64,000 bases of DNA. Origin: Acinetobacter baumannii (GTDB lineage: Bacteria; Pseudomonadota; Gammaproteobacteria; Pseudomonadales; Moraxellaceae). This document shows positions 8,972-17,707 of the stretch, one piece after another. A program made the position numbers and the translations under genes. The stretch is taken from positions 1-64,000 of the forward strand of contig NZ_JADVOP010000024.1 in assembly GCF_016508585.1 (NCBI RefSeq), given 5' to 3'. Below the pieces are notes generated by a model. It was not told the origin of the DNA, searched no databases, and saw only the letters and a program-made list of their open reading frames with translations. Within the stretch, counting starts at the first letter, position 1. Each line of letters opens with the position of its first letter.

Positions 8972-9592
8972 ATGATCACAGGGCTAACCCATACACTTCT
9001 GATTATTTTAATCACGATTGCAATCTCTATCCTTGCTTGGCAACAGCGTCATGTGATGAATCGTCTGATTTTCAATATTTCAGCAATTAAACACGGTCAA
9101 TATGATCGTTTCTTAACCCATGGTTTCATTCACAATGATGGTATGCATTTATTTTTTAACATGTTTACCCTATATTTCTTTGGACGAAATATTGAATGGT
9201 TTTTCCGTGGCTATTTAAGCGGTATGGGTTTTGTTCTATTTTATTGTAGTGCCATTATCATTGCTGCCATTCCGAGTTATTTACACAATCGGAGTTTAAA
9301 CTCTTATCGAAGTTTAGGTGCTTCAGGTGCAGTCAATGCGGTACTATTTAGTTCGATCTTGTTTAATCCGTGGGGCATGATCTATATCTATATTTTACCT
9401 GTTCCTGCGATTATTTTTGGAACCATATATTTGTGCTACAGCATGTATGCGATTCGCTCTGGACATTCACCACTGATTGATCATCGTGCTCATATTACAG
9501 GTGCAATCTATGGTTTCTTATTCCCATTACTTTTAGAACCCTCACTAGGTACAGCATTTTTCTATAAGTTTATTCAGTCGCCTTTATTTTAA
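8972..9592 (+). CDS. Rhomboid-family intramembrane serine protease
   Basis: An integral membrane protease with about six transmembrane helices in 206 residues. The catalytic dyad is S118 in LGASGAVNA (GxSG) and H174 in DHRAHITGA. The supporting HLFFNMF motif (H59, N63) in helix 2 and the WR-like loop region are present. I begin at ATG 8972; a TTG at 8912 would add 20 residues with no clear role. Substrates are unknown. In A. baumannii rhomboids process envelope proteins, but nothing here identifies a client. Confidence 0.9.
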   Translation: MITGLTHTLLIILITIAISILAWQQRHVMNRLIFNISAIKHGQYDRFLTHGFIHNDGMHLFFNMFTLYFFGRNIEWFFRGYLSGMGFVLFYCSAIIIAAIPSYLHNRSLNSYRSLGASGAVNAVLFSSILFNPWGMIYIYILPVPAIIFGTIYLCYSMYAIRSGHSPLIDHRAHITGAIYGFLFPLLLEPSLGTAFFYKFIQSPLF

Positions 9593-9632
9593 TTTTGCAT
9601 TCAGTCATTGATGTCTAAGCCATTGTTAAACT

Positions 9633-9986
9633 TCAGACATCAATATTCGAAAATTGCGCAATAATCGTTAAGCCGATGGTAATAAAAGCAATCCCGACCC
9701 AACCTGCTAAATCAATATTTTGACCTAAAAATGCCTTGGCTAATAAAGCAGTGGCAATCACACCAAGCCCTGACCATAGAACATATAGAATTCCGGCTTG
9801 CATAAATTTCAACGCATAAGCAGCACATGCAAAAGAAATGATATATAAGACTAGAGCAATCCCTTGATCAAATTTATTGACCAAACCATTCCCTTTAGCA
9901 GAATAAAATGTGGATAAAACATCCGTCGCAATTGCGATTAACAGCCAAAAGACCCCAGGATTAATTTTTGCAAGTAAGAAAGACAT
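9633..9986 (-). CDS. SMR-family (EmrE-like) small multidrug transporter with Asp in place of the key Glu
   Basis: A 117-residue protein with four transmembrane helices. The SMR pattern is clear: LWSGLGV in helix 3 (EmrE W63 region) and FLGQNIDLAGWVGI before helix 4. The essential proton/drug-binding glutamate of helix 1 (EmrE E14) is replaced by D22 in the motif IATDVLST. That change may shift the proton affinity or the substrate. It is a single gene without a paired second SMR subunit, so it would work as a homodimer. It is not the AbeS efflux pump, which keeps the Glu. Confidence 0.88.
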   Translation of the reverse strand: MSFLLAKINPGVFWLLIAIATDVLSTFYSAKGNGLVNKFDQGIALVLYIISFACAAYALKFMQAGILYVLWSGLGVIATALLAKAFLGQNIDLAGWVGIAFITIGLTIIAQFSNIDV

Positions 9987-10065
9987 TGTCGTTTTAGTTC
10001 AAATCATCATCGACAAATTTTATCTTGAGTCAATCTCAACAGCCAGTAGAATCTTTGAATAAATC

Positions 10066-10093
10066 AAAAGGTGAATATTTAAATTCACCTTTT
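10066..10093 (-). terminator. Rho-independent terminator after the ygiD-like gene
   Basis: AAAAGGTGAAT and ATTCACCTTTT form an 11-bp stem with a 6-base loop, followed by T-rich sequence when read on the minus strand, 19 bases past the dioxygenase stop. Confidence 0.75.
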
Positions 10094-10111
10094 TAAGTCC
10101 CACATTTAAAA

Positions 10112-10978
10112 TTAAGCTTGATCCAATCTAAATGATGTCATGGTCAAAGAACCTGCTACAGCCTGATCATTAAAAATACTCAGCTGATCGTTCTCTTCCT
10201 GCAAACCTAAAGCATATAACATTGGATAATAGTGATCTGGTGTTGGAATCGACAATAAAAATTCAGGACCCTGCTTTTGCCAATCAATCAATGCTTGATG
10301 ATTATGGGTTAACAAGAAGTTTTTCATTTTTGCATCTGCTTCTAAAGCCCAATCATAACCAAAGTGACCATCAAATTTGTCAAAAGCAACTTTTCTAAGG
10401 TTATGGACCAAATTACCACTGGCAACAATCAAAACACCTTTACGTCGCAATTGGGCCAATTCTTTTGCCAAATCATAATGATATTGTGCGCCCTGACTGT
10501 AGTCGATACTCAACTGTACGACGGGAATATTGGCTTGTGGAAAGACATGGCATAACACTGCCCATGTTCCATGATCCAAACCCCACGTATGATCATGATG
10601 AACTTCAACACGATGAATCGCAGCAGTTGTTTCTTCAACCAGTGCTTTATTTCCTGAGGCAGGATATTGCATATCAAATAATGCTTGAGGAAAGCCACCA
10701 AAATCATGAATCGTTTTTGGTTGCTGCATGGCAGTCACTGCTGTAACACCCTGTGTTAGCCAATGCGCAGAAATACATAAAATTGCTGCCGGTTGTGTCT
10801 CCATTTCAGCGCCAATACGATTCCACGAACGCGTAAAATCATTGGTTTGAATGGCATTCATCGGAGAGCCATGCCCAAGAAACAGTACAGGCATGACTTC
10901 AGTATTCGGTAAAGTTGCATTCCAACCTTTGAGTAACGATAAATCACCTGTTGTTTGACTGAGCATTTCGTTCACCAT
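10112..10978 (-). CDS. ygiD: YgiD/DODA-type class III extradiol dioxygenase
   Basis: A LigB-fold zinc/iron enzyme of 288 residues. The metal ligands are in LFLGHGSPM (H36), ISAHW (H72), GNLVHNLR and PDHYYP, with the catalytic GLDHGTW loop in the middle. E. coli YgiD acts as a 4,5-DOPA extradiol dioxygenase in vitro; the natural substrate in bacteria is unclear. The N-terminal 25 residues lie before the conserved fold. The gene is monocistronic, with its own terminator. Confidence 0.88.
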   Translation of the reverse strand: MVNEMLSQTTGDLSLLKGWNATLPNTEVMPVLFLGHGSPMNAIQTNDFTRSWNRIGAEMETQPAAILCISAHWLTQGVTAVTAMQQPKTIHDFGGFPQALFDMQYPASGNKALVEETTAAIHRVEVHHDHTWGLDHGTWAVLCHVFPQANIPVVQLSIDYSQGAQYHYDLAKELAQLRRKGVLIVASGNLVHNLRKVAFDKFDGHFGYDWALEADAKMKNFLLTHNHQALIDWQKQGPEFLLSIPTPDHYYPMLYALGLQEENDQLSIFNDQAVAGSLTMTSFRLDQA

Positions 10979-11147
10979 AAGAAATCTTTATTTGATTATG
11001 TGATCTTTCAACTAGTAAAACAGCGACTTTTACAGCATACAACATTGCAAATATGCAACGATCAATTTAAATTCCTGATTTAACTTTGACCATAGTTTTA
11101 GCCGTCATGAAAGCATTCATGCTTAATGATTCAATCAATCATCCACA

Positions 11148-11175
11148 AAAAAGCCGAACTTAAGTCCGGCTTTTT
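11148..11175 (-). terminator. Terminator after the cysI-DUF934 operon
   Basis: AAAAAGCCG and CGGCTTTTT flank ACTT/AAGT to make a long stem with one A-C mismatch and T-runs on both sides, 25 bases past the DUF934 stop. It can serve both strands. Confidence 0.85.
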
Positions 11176-11200
11176 ATTTCAAAATCAGTGCCTAAAACAA

Positions 11201-11686
11201 TCAAGCACCAGTTTGATAATGCGCTTTCGGTACTGCTGTAGAGGCTTGATAAGGGTGGGTAAAATCACCTAGACCAGCAGCAGCTTCCTGAATATCTTTA
11301 CCCTCTTTGATCACAAAGGTATCAAAACCTGAACGCTTCATATAATTCAACACGTCTTTAAATACATCACCTGTTGCACGAAGCTCGCCTTGGTAACCTT
11401 GGCGACGTAATAACGCAGCAAAGGAATAACCACGACCATCATTAAAGCCTGCAAAGTCAATAAAGATGGCATCTAACTGATCAAGTGGAAACTGGTGGGT
11501 TTCAGGAGAAGCATCCACTGTGATCAATAGCGCTTTTTTACCTGTGACATTGCTAAGCTGATCTAACTGCTCAACTGTTAATAACACATCACCTTGAGGC
11601 AATACCCCATCCTCACCAATAAGTTGATAAGTATTGTCTGCAATAGAGCCATCTTTAGAGAGGACTTGAAGTGCGGTATTAAGCAT
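11201..11686 (-). CDS. DUF934-family sulfite-reduction partner protein
   Basis: A 161-residue DUF934 protein, a family regularly found directly after one-polypeptide sulfite reductases in Pseudomonas, Acinetobacter and relatives. No catalytic motif is visible; the hydrophobic LDAIFIDFAGFNDGRGYSFAALLR block is the family hallmark. The start at 11686 overlaps the end of cysI by 8 bases and has AAGGAG 8 bases upstream. A longer reading from 11752 would run deep inside cysI. A role in assembling or feeding electrons to sulfite reductase is inferred from gene order only. Confidence 0.87.
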   Translation of the reverse strand: MLNTALQVLSKDGSIADNTYQLIGEDGVLPQGDVLLTVEQLDQLSNVTGKKALLITVDASPETHQFPLDQLDAIFIDFAGFNDGRGYSFAALLRRQGYQGELRATGDVFKDVLNYMKRSGFDTFVIKEGKDIQEAAAGLGDFTHPYQASTAVPKAHYQTGA

Positions 11687-13322
11687 ATGCACGCTCCTTG
11701 AATGGTTTAATGCCGACACGGCGATAAGTTTCAATAAACGCTTCACCTTCATTACGAAGATCGAGATAAGTGTTTAAAATTTCATCAATAATATCAGGAA
11801 CAGCTTCTGCGGCAAATGATGGTCCTAAAATGTCACCAATTGAAGCATCATGATCGGCATTTCCGCCCAAAGTAATTTGGTAGAATTCTGCACCTTTTTT
11901 ATCTACACCTAAAATACCGATATTACCGACATGATGGTGACCACAAGCATTCATACAGCCTGAAATATTCAAGTCAATATGACCTAGATTATAAACCGTA
12001 TCCAAGTCATCGAAACGACGTGTAATCGCCTCAGAAATTGGAATTGATTTTGCATTTGCCAAAGAACAGAAGTCACCACCTGGGCAGCAAATAATATCGG
12101 TAATAAAGCCAATATGTGCACGAGCCAAATTGTTCTTTTCAAGAATTTGCCATAATTCAAATAAATCTTTTTGCGGAACGTCTACTAAAGAAATATTTTG
12201 TTCGTGAGTAGTACGCAATTCACCGAACGTATATTTGTCTGCAAGATCTGCAATCAAATTCATTTCTTCAACAGTCATATCGCCAGGGGCAATACCTGCA
12301 CGTTTCAGCGAAATGGTGACAATACGGTAACCTGTCACTTTATGCGCATTGGTATTGATATTAAACCAATGCTTGAATTTTGGATGTTCAGCAAATAAGG
12401 CGCTAAAGTCTTCATCCGCATAATTTTGATAATCAAACGGTGTAAATTCCTGATCTAACTTTTCCAAGATTTCAGGTTGTATCTTTAACGTCTTAATCGT
12501 TTCAGCAAACTCAGCTTCAACTTTCTCAGCAAACACTTCAGGTGTTAATGCTTTCACCAAAATTTTAATACGTGCTTTGTATTTATTATCACGACGACCA
12601 TGTAAGTTATAAACCCGAAGAACTGCTTCCAAATATGCAATTAAATCTTCACGCGGCAACCATTCACGAATCATAGAACCAATAATCGGTGTACGTCCTA
12701 AACCGCCACCGACTTTGATTTTATAGCCCAGTTCACCTGCTTCATTTCGAGTTAAATACACACCGATATCATGAAATGAAGTTGCAGCGCGATCAACTTC
12801 TTCAAGTGCAGACACTGCAATTTTGAATTTACGTGGTAAGAAGGCAAATTCAGGATGGAATGTCGACCATTGACGGATCAATTCACAGGTTGGACGTGGA
12901 TCTGCTATTTCTCCAGCCACAACACCTGCATATTGGTCCGTAGTTGTATTACGGATACAGTTCCCCGAAGTTTGGATGGCATGCATTTGAACGGAAGCAA
13001 GACCTTCAAGCATATCTGGCACATTTTCCAGTGCAGGCCAGTTAAACTGAATATTCTGACGTGTTGAAACATGCGCATAGCCACGGTCGTATTCTTTGGC
13101 AAGTTCAGCAACTTTGCGTAATTGTTTAGAATTCATTAAACCGTAAGGGACAGCAATACGTAACATTGGCGCATAACGTTGCACGTATAAACCATTTTGC
13201 AAGCGTAATGGACGATACTCATCTTCAGTGAGTTTTCCAGCTAAATAACGTTCCGTTTGATCACGGAATTGTGCAACACGTTCGTTGATCAGTTGCTGAT
13301 CAAAATCAGTATATAAATACAT
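11679..13322 (-). CDS. cysI: Sulfite reductase hemoprotein (CysI/NirA-like, siroheme and 4Fe-4S)
   Basis: It catalyses six-electron reduction of sulfite to sulfide in cysteine biosynthesis. The two ferredoxin-like half domains and siroheme domains are intact over 547 residues. The cluster cysteines are in CCPGGDFC and SGCMNAC, and the siroheme-arginine motif is QTSGNCIRNTTTDQYAG. No CysJ flavoprotein gene adjoins it, so electrons probably come from a ferredoxin-type donor, as in other DUF934-linked reductases. A nitrite reductase is less likely because of the DUF934 partner. Confidence 0.92.
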   Translation of the reverse strand: MYLYTDFDQQLINERVAQFRDQTERYLAGKLTEDEYRPLRLQNGLYVQRYAPMLRIAVPYGLMNSKQLRKVAELAKEYDRGYAHVSTRQNIQFNWPALENVPDMLEGLASVQMHAIQTSGNCIRNTTTDQYAGVVAGEIADPRPTCELIRQWSTFHPEFAFLPRKFKIAVSALEEVDRAATSFHDIGVYLTRNEAGELGYKIKVGGGLGRTPIIGSMIREWLPREDLIAYLEAVLRVYNLHGRRDNKYKARIKILVKALTPEVFAEKVEAEFAETIKTLKIQPEILEKLDQEFTPFDYQNYADEDFSALFAEHPKFKHWFNINTNAHKVTGYRIVTISLKRAGIAPGDMTVEEMNLIADLADKYTFGELRTTHEQNISLVDVPQKDLFELWQILEKNNLARAHIGFITDIICCPGGDFCSLANAKSIPISEAITRRFDDLDTVYNLGHIDLNISGCMNACGHHHVGNIGILGVDKKGAEFYQITLGGNADHDASIGDILGPSFAAEAVPDIIDEILNTYLDLRNEGEAFIETYRRVGIKPFKERAYA

Positions 13323-13659
13323 GGCGTACAGCTAGTAGTTTCATTATAACGATGCACAATATAACGAGTATTGATCTATCAAAGAAATGCTTTTTTTCCA
13401 TATTTTATAGCGGTTTTATTGATAAGCATCCCGCAATGATTGAATTGGCAAGACTTCGCCTAGAATCTTAATCTTTATGAGGCAATTGATGTTTTTCTTC
13501 ATTGCTTATCTTTATTTAAGATAATAAAAAAGAGCATATGTTCTATGCTCTTTTTCAACTGATTAAAGTTAGATTAACAATGAAATGCTTCAAATACTCT
13601 CGTTAAACATGTGATCATCTCTTGGATTCAATCCGCTATTGAGACTTAAAACAACAAAT
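13323..13659. other. Intergenic stretch, 337 bases
   Basis: It holds the upstream region of cysI and a terminator for the small minus-strand gene to the right (13527-13555). The rest is AT-rich, with no gene or clear operator that I can support. Confidence 0.6.
13527..13555 (-). terminator. Rho-independent terminator
   Basis: AAAAAGAGCATA and TATGCTCTTTTT form a perfect 12-bp stem with a 5-base loop. Read on the minus strand it ends the transcript of the small gene at 13660-13854; T-runs on both sides would also let it act on the plus strand. Confidence 0.85.
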
Positions 13660-13854
13660 TTAGGACTGGTCATCCGAGTTTTGCTGATCAGTATCATTCT
13701 CCAATTTATTTTCAGCAATTTTTGCAGCTTCATAACCTGCAAATGCACCTGCCGCTTTTTCCAAAAATCCAGCATCAGGATCTAATTTATCAACCCCTTG
13801 CTCTGCAATTACAGCGCCTGCAATTTTACCCAACTCATCCAATAATCCGCTCAT
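13660..13854 (-). CDS. Small uncharacterised protein, 64 residues
   Basis: The protein starts MSGLLDELGKIAGAVIAEQG, has an Ala/Gly-rich middle (GAFAGYEAAKIAENK) and an acidic, Asp/Gln/Ser-rich end. GTGGAG stands 8 bases before the ATG and a strong terminator lies about 105 bases past the stop, which supports a real gene. The glycine/alanine spacing could form an amphipathic or glycine-zipper helix. There is no signal peptide. I do not recognise a family. Confidence 0.65.
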   Translation of the reverse strand: MSGLLDELGKIAGAVIAEQGVDKLDPDAGFLEKAAGAFAGYEAAKIAENKLENDTDQQNSDDQS

Positions 13855-14056
13855 TGCCTACACTCCACAGTGTTTTGTTTGAGTTCTCATTGTATGCAGT
13901 CACATGCTCAACATTGCGGAGATTCTGTTGTATGAACATGGAGCTTATGAGAGAACAATGCAATGATTTATATCATTTGTTTCTGATTAAGTGACTCTTA
14001 ATCTTTTAAGGTTGAAATACTACGCCCTTTTCACTGCTCAAATCTGATTGATTCAG

Positions 14057-14587
14057 CTAAATCGTCAAGTAAGTATTTTCCCACTTATTTTCACAGAATT
14101 GACTCAAATCTGTTTTCCTATCTACTTCAATGAGTTCAACATAGCGACCATGTACATGATCAATCGCGAGACAATCATCAATATCTAAAACCCGATCTGT
14201 GTGTTGCTTTTGCCAATGGCTGGCAAAATATTGTTTACCTTTGTTTTTTGCTTCAATGCCATCCCGAGCAACCACCAGAACATATCGATGCAACTCGCCA
14301 AATTCATGCGCATCATAACCACCCAAGTTAATTAACCACAGTTTGGCATCCGATAGATTCGGTTGAGCATCACTAAAACGAATATGGTATTTCTTATTTT
14401 CAAACTCAATAACTTGTAGCTTTTGCCAAGCATCAATGTGCAAACCTTGTTGTTCACCAAACCAAGCATTTTTTAATTGGGGATAAATTTCTTCGAGTGT
14501 GTCTCCAACAGCCAAAACCACATCATGGACTTCCATATTGGCACGTGCATGACGACCACCCAACATCACGATAAATAAACTAGACAT
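14057..14587 (-). CDS. DUF1543-family protein
   Basis: A soluble protein of 176 residues with the DUF1543 start SLFIVMLGGRHARANMEVHDV and two similar halves, each with an aromatic/His pattern (the second around VHGRYVELIEV). The family has no established function. I take ATG 14587 rather than the TTG two codons upstream. It is 17 bases from the CPBP protease gene upstream and probably shares its transcript. Confidence 0.82.
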   Translation of the reverse strand: MSSLFIVMLGGRHARANMEVHDVVLAVGDTLEEIYPQLKNAWFGEQQGLHIDAWQKLQVIEFENKKYHIRFSDAQPNLSDAKLWLINLGGYDAHEFGELHRYVLVVARDGIEAKNKGKQYFASHWQKQHTDRVLDIDDCLAIDHVHGRYVELIEVDRKTDLSQFCENKWENTYLTI

Positions 14588-14604
14588 ATGCAATTACTGA
14601 ACAA

Positions 14605-15333
14605 TTAAGTGAATGTTTGAATAAATTTTAATAATAAAACGCCGCCTAAAGATAATACCGCATTATTGAGAAAATGAATGAGTAATACATGCCATATATT
14701 TCTTGTCCATAAATAAATCAAGTTTAAAAATAATCCCGCACTCATAAAGCTGATCGTTGCAACCAAGTTCCCATCAAAATTATGATAATGAATCAAACCA
14801 AATAAAATCGAATTCAGCATGATCAAGACCATGCGCCATAACCACGGCTGAATAAATAATTTTTGTAATAAGGTGTAGCGGAACACGATATCTTCTAAAA
14901 GTGCGGTGAATAAAGGTCCAAAGCTGATGATCAGCAAACTCAGAAAAGCGATCTGTTCAGGTTCAATATACGGTCTCTCTTCTTGTCTCTCACCCAGAGG
15001 AAGAAATTGACGTGTAAGTGAGATGACCACTTGTAATAATATTGCACCCACCACAACCCATATACTTGAACGCCAAAAGGTCTGTTGATACTTTTGCCAA
15101 TGTGTAAGCAACATATCTTTATATAGGTAACACACTGAAATAAACAACAGTCCGCGAAAAATAGCATCTCCCAAACTGACAGCAATCGAGATTCCAAATA
15201 TTTTTTCTAAAATAAGACCATTTATAACAATCAATGGGAGAATAGAAACGGCAAAAGTATCTTTCCATCCCCAGATAATTTTTTCAGGGAAATTTTCAGC
15301 CCGAACTTTTTGTAAAAAATGCATAACCAACAT
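14605..15333 (-). CDS. CPBP-family intramembrane glutamic protease (CAAX protease-like)
   Basis: A membrane protein of 242 residues with about seven hydrophobic segments. The three CPBP motifs are visible: LLEDIVFR (usual EExxxR, here ED), FGLIHYHN (FxxxH) and IHFLNN (HxxxN). In bacteria such proteins act in protein secretion, bacteriocin self-immunity or signalling. No bacteriocin gene is seen next to it. The E-D change in motif 1 is tolerated in many members. Confidence 0.85.
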   Translation of the reverse strand: MLVMHFLQKVRAENFPEKIIWGWKDTFAVSILPLIVINGLILEKIFGISIAVSLGDAIFRGLLFISVCYLYKDMLLTHWQKYQQTFWRSSIWVVVGAILLQVVISLTRQFLPLGERQEERPYIEPEQIAFLSLLIISFGPLFTALLEDIVFRYTLLQKLFIQPWLWRMVLIMLNSILFGLIHYHNFDGNLVATISFMSAGLFLNLIYLWTRNIWHVLLIHFLNNAVLSLGGVLLLKFIQTFT

Positions 15334-15416
15334 AATCTTTTATTTTTAGTAGATTTTTCGCAAAATAGCGCAAATTCCAAATACTGTGTATAGGGTGCTT
15401 ACCATCAAGATATAAA

Positions 15417-15440
15417 AAAGCCCCTTATAAAAGAGGCTTT
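15417..15440 (-). terminator. Terminator of the trpFB operon
   Basis: AAAGCCCCTT and AAGAGGCTTT pair with one mismatch around a TATA loop; on the minus strand the stem is followed by a T-run. It lies 18 bases past the trpB stop. Confidence 0.8.
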
Positions 15441-15458
15441 CCAAATAAAAATGATGAA

Positions 15459-16700
15459 TTACATTTCCACCATTTCCACACCATCAATACGCGCCACAGT
15501 CATTAAATCTTTATCCCCACGACCTGATACGGTTGCAATAATAATTTGATCTTTTGACATCGTTGGTGCCAGTTTGGTGACATAAGCCATCGCATGTGAA
15601 CTTTCCAATGCAGGAATAATTCCTTCAATATGGGTCAAATCACGGAAACCTTGTAAAGCTTCCGTATCGTTAATTGGTACATAATTTACCCGATGCATAT
15701 CTTTCAGGAAACTATGTTCAGGTCCTACGCCAGGATAATCCAAGCCTGCTGAAATAGAGTGAGTTTCAATAATTTGACCCTGTTCATCAGACATCAGATA
15801 AGTTCTGTTACCATGTAGAACACCGACATGTCCTGCATTGAGTGGTGCTGAATGTTTACCCGTTTCCACACCAAGACCAGCAGCTTCAACGCCATACATT
15901 TTCACATCAGGATCATTTAAGAATGGGTAGAACAAGCCCATGGCATTTGAGCCACCGCCCACACATGCCACCAGGGCATCAGGTAAACGACCTGCCTGCT
16001 GTTGAATTTGTTGGCGTGCTTCACGACCAATAATCGATTGGAAATCACGTACCAATTGAGGATATGGATGTGGACCCGCAACTGTACCAATCACATAATA
16101 AGTCGAGTCTACATTGGTCACCCAATCACGCATTGCTTCATTCATGGCATCTTTCAGTGTTTTAGAACCGCTCTCTACGGGAACAACAGTCGCCCCAAGC
16201 AAACGCATGCGATAGACATTCATCGCTTGACGTTTCACATCTTCAGCGCCCATGAAGACAACACATTCAAGACCTAAACGTGCTGCGATTGTCGCTGTTG
16301 CAACACCATGTTGCCCTGCACCTGTTTCAGCAATAATACGTTTTTTACCCGAAAGCTTTGCCAACAATGCCTGACCAATTGTATTGTTGACCTTGTGTGA
16401 GCCTGTATGATTCAAGTCTTCACGTTTAAGATAGATCTGCGCACCACCCAACTCTTTCGACCATCGTTCAGCATAGTACAAAGGACTAGGACGTCCTACA
16501 TAATAAGCGAGATCACGGTCGAATTCTGCCAAAAACTGAGCATCATTCTTCATGCGGAAATAGAGCTTCTCTAAATCCTCTAAAGCTGCCATTAAAGTTT
16601 CTGACACAAAACGTCCGCCATGGATACCAAAATGCCCGTTTTGATCCGGGAATTGGGTATAGTCAATCACACTATTTTGTTGATTACTTTGCTGATCCAC
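15459..16700 (-). CDS. trpB: Tryptophan synthase beta chain
   Basis: It joins indole and serine to make tryptophan with PLP. The PLP lysine is K103 in [10 protein letters not shown]; the phosphate-binding GGGSNA motif and the [20 protein letters not shown] loops are intact; 413 residues is normal. It starts with GTG, with AAGGAG 6 bases upstream, and overlaps trpF by 17 bases, so translation is coupled. trpA does not follow. A separate trpFB operon is known for Acinetobacter, so TrpA must be supplied from another locus. Confidence 0.97.
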   Translation of the reverse strand: MDQQSNQQNSVIDYTQFPDQNGHFGIHGGRFVSETLMAALEDLEKLYFRMKNDAQFLAEFDRDLAYYVGRPSPLYYAERWSKELGGAQIYLKREDLNHTGSHKVNNTIGQALLAKLSGKKRIIAETGAGQHGVATATIAARLGLECVVFMGAEDVKRQAMNVYRMRLLGATVVPVESGSKTLKDAMNEAMRDWVTNVDSTYYVIGTVAGPHPYPQLVRDFQSIIGREARQQIQQQAGRLPDALVACVGGGSNAMGLFYPFLNDPDVKMYGVEAAGLGVETGKHSAPLNAGHVGVLHGNRTYLMSDEQGQIIETHSISAGLDYPGVGPEHSFLKDMHRVNYVPINDTEALQGFRDLTHIEGIIPALESSHAMAYVTKLAPTMSKDQIIIATVSGRGDKDLMTVARIDGVEMVEM

Positions 16701-17334
16701 GTTGGACTCCTTGCATAAATCGTTCTACGAGTTGTTGGTCTTTAATACCTTTTGCGGATTCTACGCCTCCGCTCACATCGACTGCATAGGCTTGAGTCGT
16801 TTGTATGGCGTTTTCAACATTTTCAGGCTTTAAACCACCTGCCAAAATCAAAGGAATATCAAGTTTAGGGAATTGTGACCAGTCAAAACTGTGCCCTGTT
16901 CCCCCTTTCAAGTCAGGATGCCATGCATCTAGAAGCATAGCACTCGCGCCTGCCTGTTGATATGGTCGAATTGTCGCAATAATTTCGGAATGTTCTGCAT
17001 CAGGTTTGATCTGAATTGCCTTATACCAACGACGCTTATTGTATTGGGCAATCTGTTGGCATTGCTGTGCAGTTTCATCCCCATGAAATTGAATAATATC
17101 TAAAGGGACAGACGCCAAGACTTCAGCAATTTCATCTGCACTGGCATTCACAAACAAGCCTACAATATTGATATATGGTGGAATGAGTTGTGCGAGTTGT
17201 TGCGCCAGTTCAATTGTCACGTAACGAGGGCTGGGTTTATAAAACACAAAACCAATCGCATCCACACCTGCATTTACAGCAGCATGAATATCCTGTGGTC
17301 GTGTAATTCCACAAATTTTGGCACGGGTACGCAT
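16684..17334 (-). CDS. trpF: Phosphoribosylanthranilate isomerase
   Basis: It converts phosphoribosylanthranilate to the carboxyphenylamino-deoxyribulose form in tryptophan synthesis. A TIM barrel of 216 residues with the catalytic Cys (C8 in AKICGIT), the general acid Asp in VDVSGGVE and the phosphate site [10 protein letters not shown]. First gene of trpFB. The 150 bases upstream are shared with the divergent btuB riboswitch region. I see no leader peptide with Trp codons, so attenuation is not supported. Confidence 0.97.
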   Translation of the reverse strand: MRTRAKICGITRPQDIHAAVNAGVDAIGFVFYKPSPRYVTIELAQQLAQLIPPYINIVGLFVNASADEIAEVLASVPLDIIQFHGDETAQQCQQIAQYNKRRWYKAIQIKPDAEHSEIIATIRPYQQAGASAMLLDAWHPDLKGGTGHSFDWSQFPKLDIPLILAGGLKPENVENAIQTTQAYAVDVSGGVESAKGIKDQQLVERFMQGVQRGSAK

Positions 17335-17484
17335 AGTTTTGAACTCGAATTTGTTCAGATCAAACTGATTTTTTCAATATTTTGGACAAATCATTGTAAA
17401 GCAAATTTATTCACTTGCGTTAAAGTTATATAGGATTATCTGTTTTACATTGTTTATACACTTAACAAACTTTATACTGCACAC

Positions 17485-17676
17485 AAATGCAACAAGTCTA
17501 GCTTAAGGCTTTGGGAAGTTGGTGCAAATCCAACACTGCCCCCGCAACGGTAAAATGAAAATATTATTCTTTATAAGTCAACTGACTTACACCACTGCAA
17601 TGTTTTGTGGGAAGGTGGAATAATCTGAATCGTTTCAGATTCTATATTTAAGTCCGGATACCAGCTTGTTGTGCCC
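17485..17676 (+). promoter_or_regulatory. Adenosylcobalamin riboswitch aptamer
   Basis: The conserved cobalamin riboswitch elements are in order: GGGAAGTTGGTGCAAATCC, CTGCCCCCGCAACGGTAA, a variable arm, and AAGTCCGGATACC, closed by P1 pairing of GCAACAAG with CTTGTTGTGC. It lies directly before the TonB-dependent receptor gene, its usual target. Confidence 0.96.
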
Positions 17677-17687
17677 TTAAACTCAAT

Positions 17688-17706
17688 CATTCACGGGGAG
17701 TGAATG
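17688..17706 (+). promoter_or_regulatory. Shine-Dalgarno-sequestering hairpin (riboswitch expression platform)
   Basis: CATTCAC and GTGAATG form a perfect 7-bp stem that holds GGGGA of the ribosome site in its loop, ending 1 base before the first btuB ATG. The loop is complementary to the CCCCC run of the aptamer at 17539-17543, as in the known L5-L13 kissing interaction of btuB-type switches. This predicts translational control by cobalamin. Confidence 0.8.
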
Positions 17707-17707
17707 T

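Noticed and set aside
9909-9917. Single perfect DnaA box
   Set aside because: Inside the SMR gene and isolated; one such 9-mer is expected by chance in this length.
15459-17334. Missing trpA after trpB as a sign of gene loss
   Set aside because: A separate trpFB operon is known in Acinetobacter; trpA is at another locus, so this is normal.
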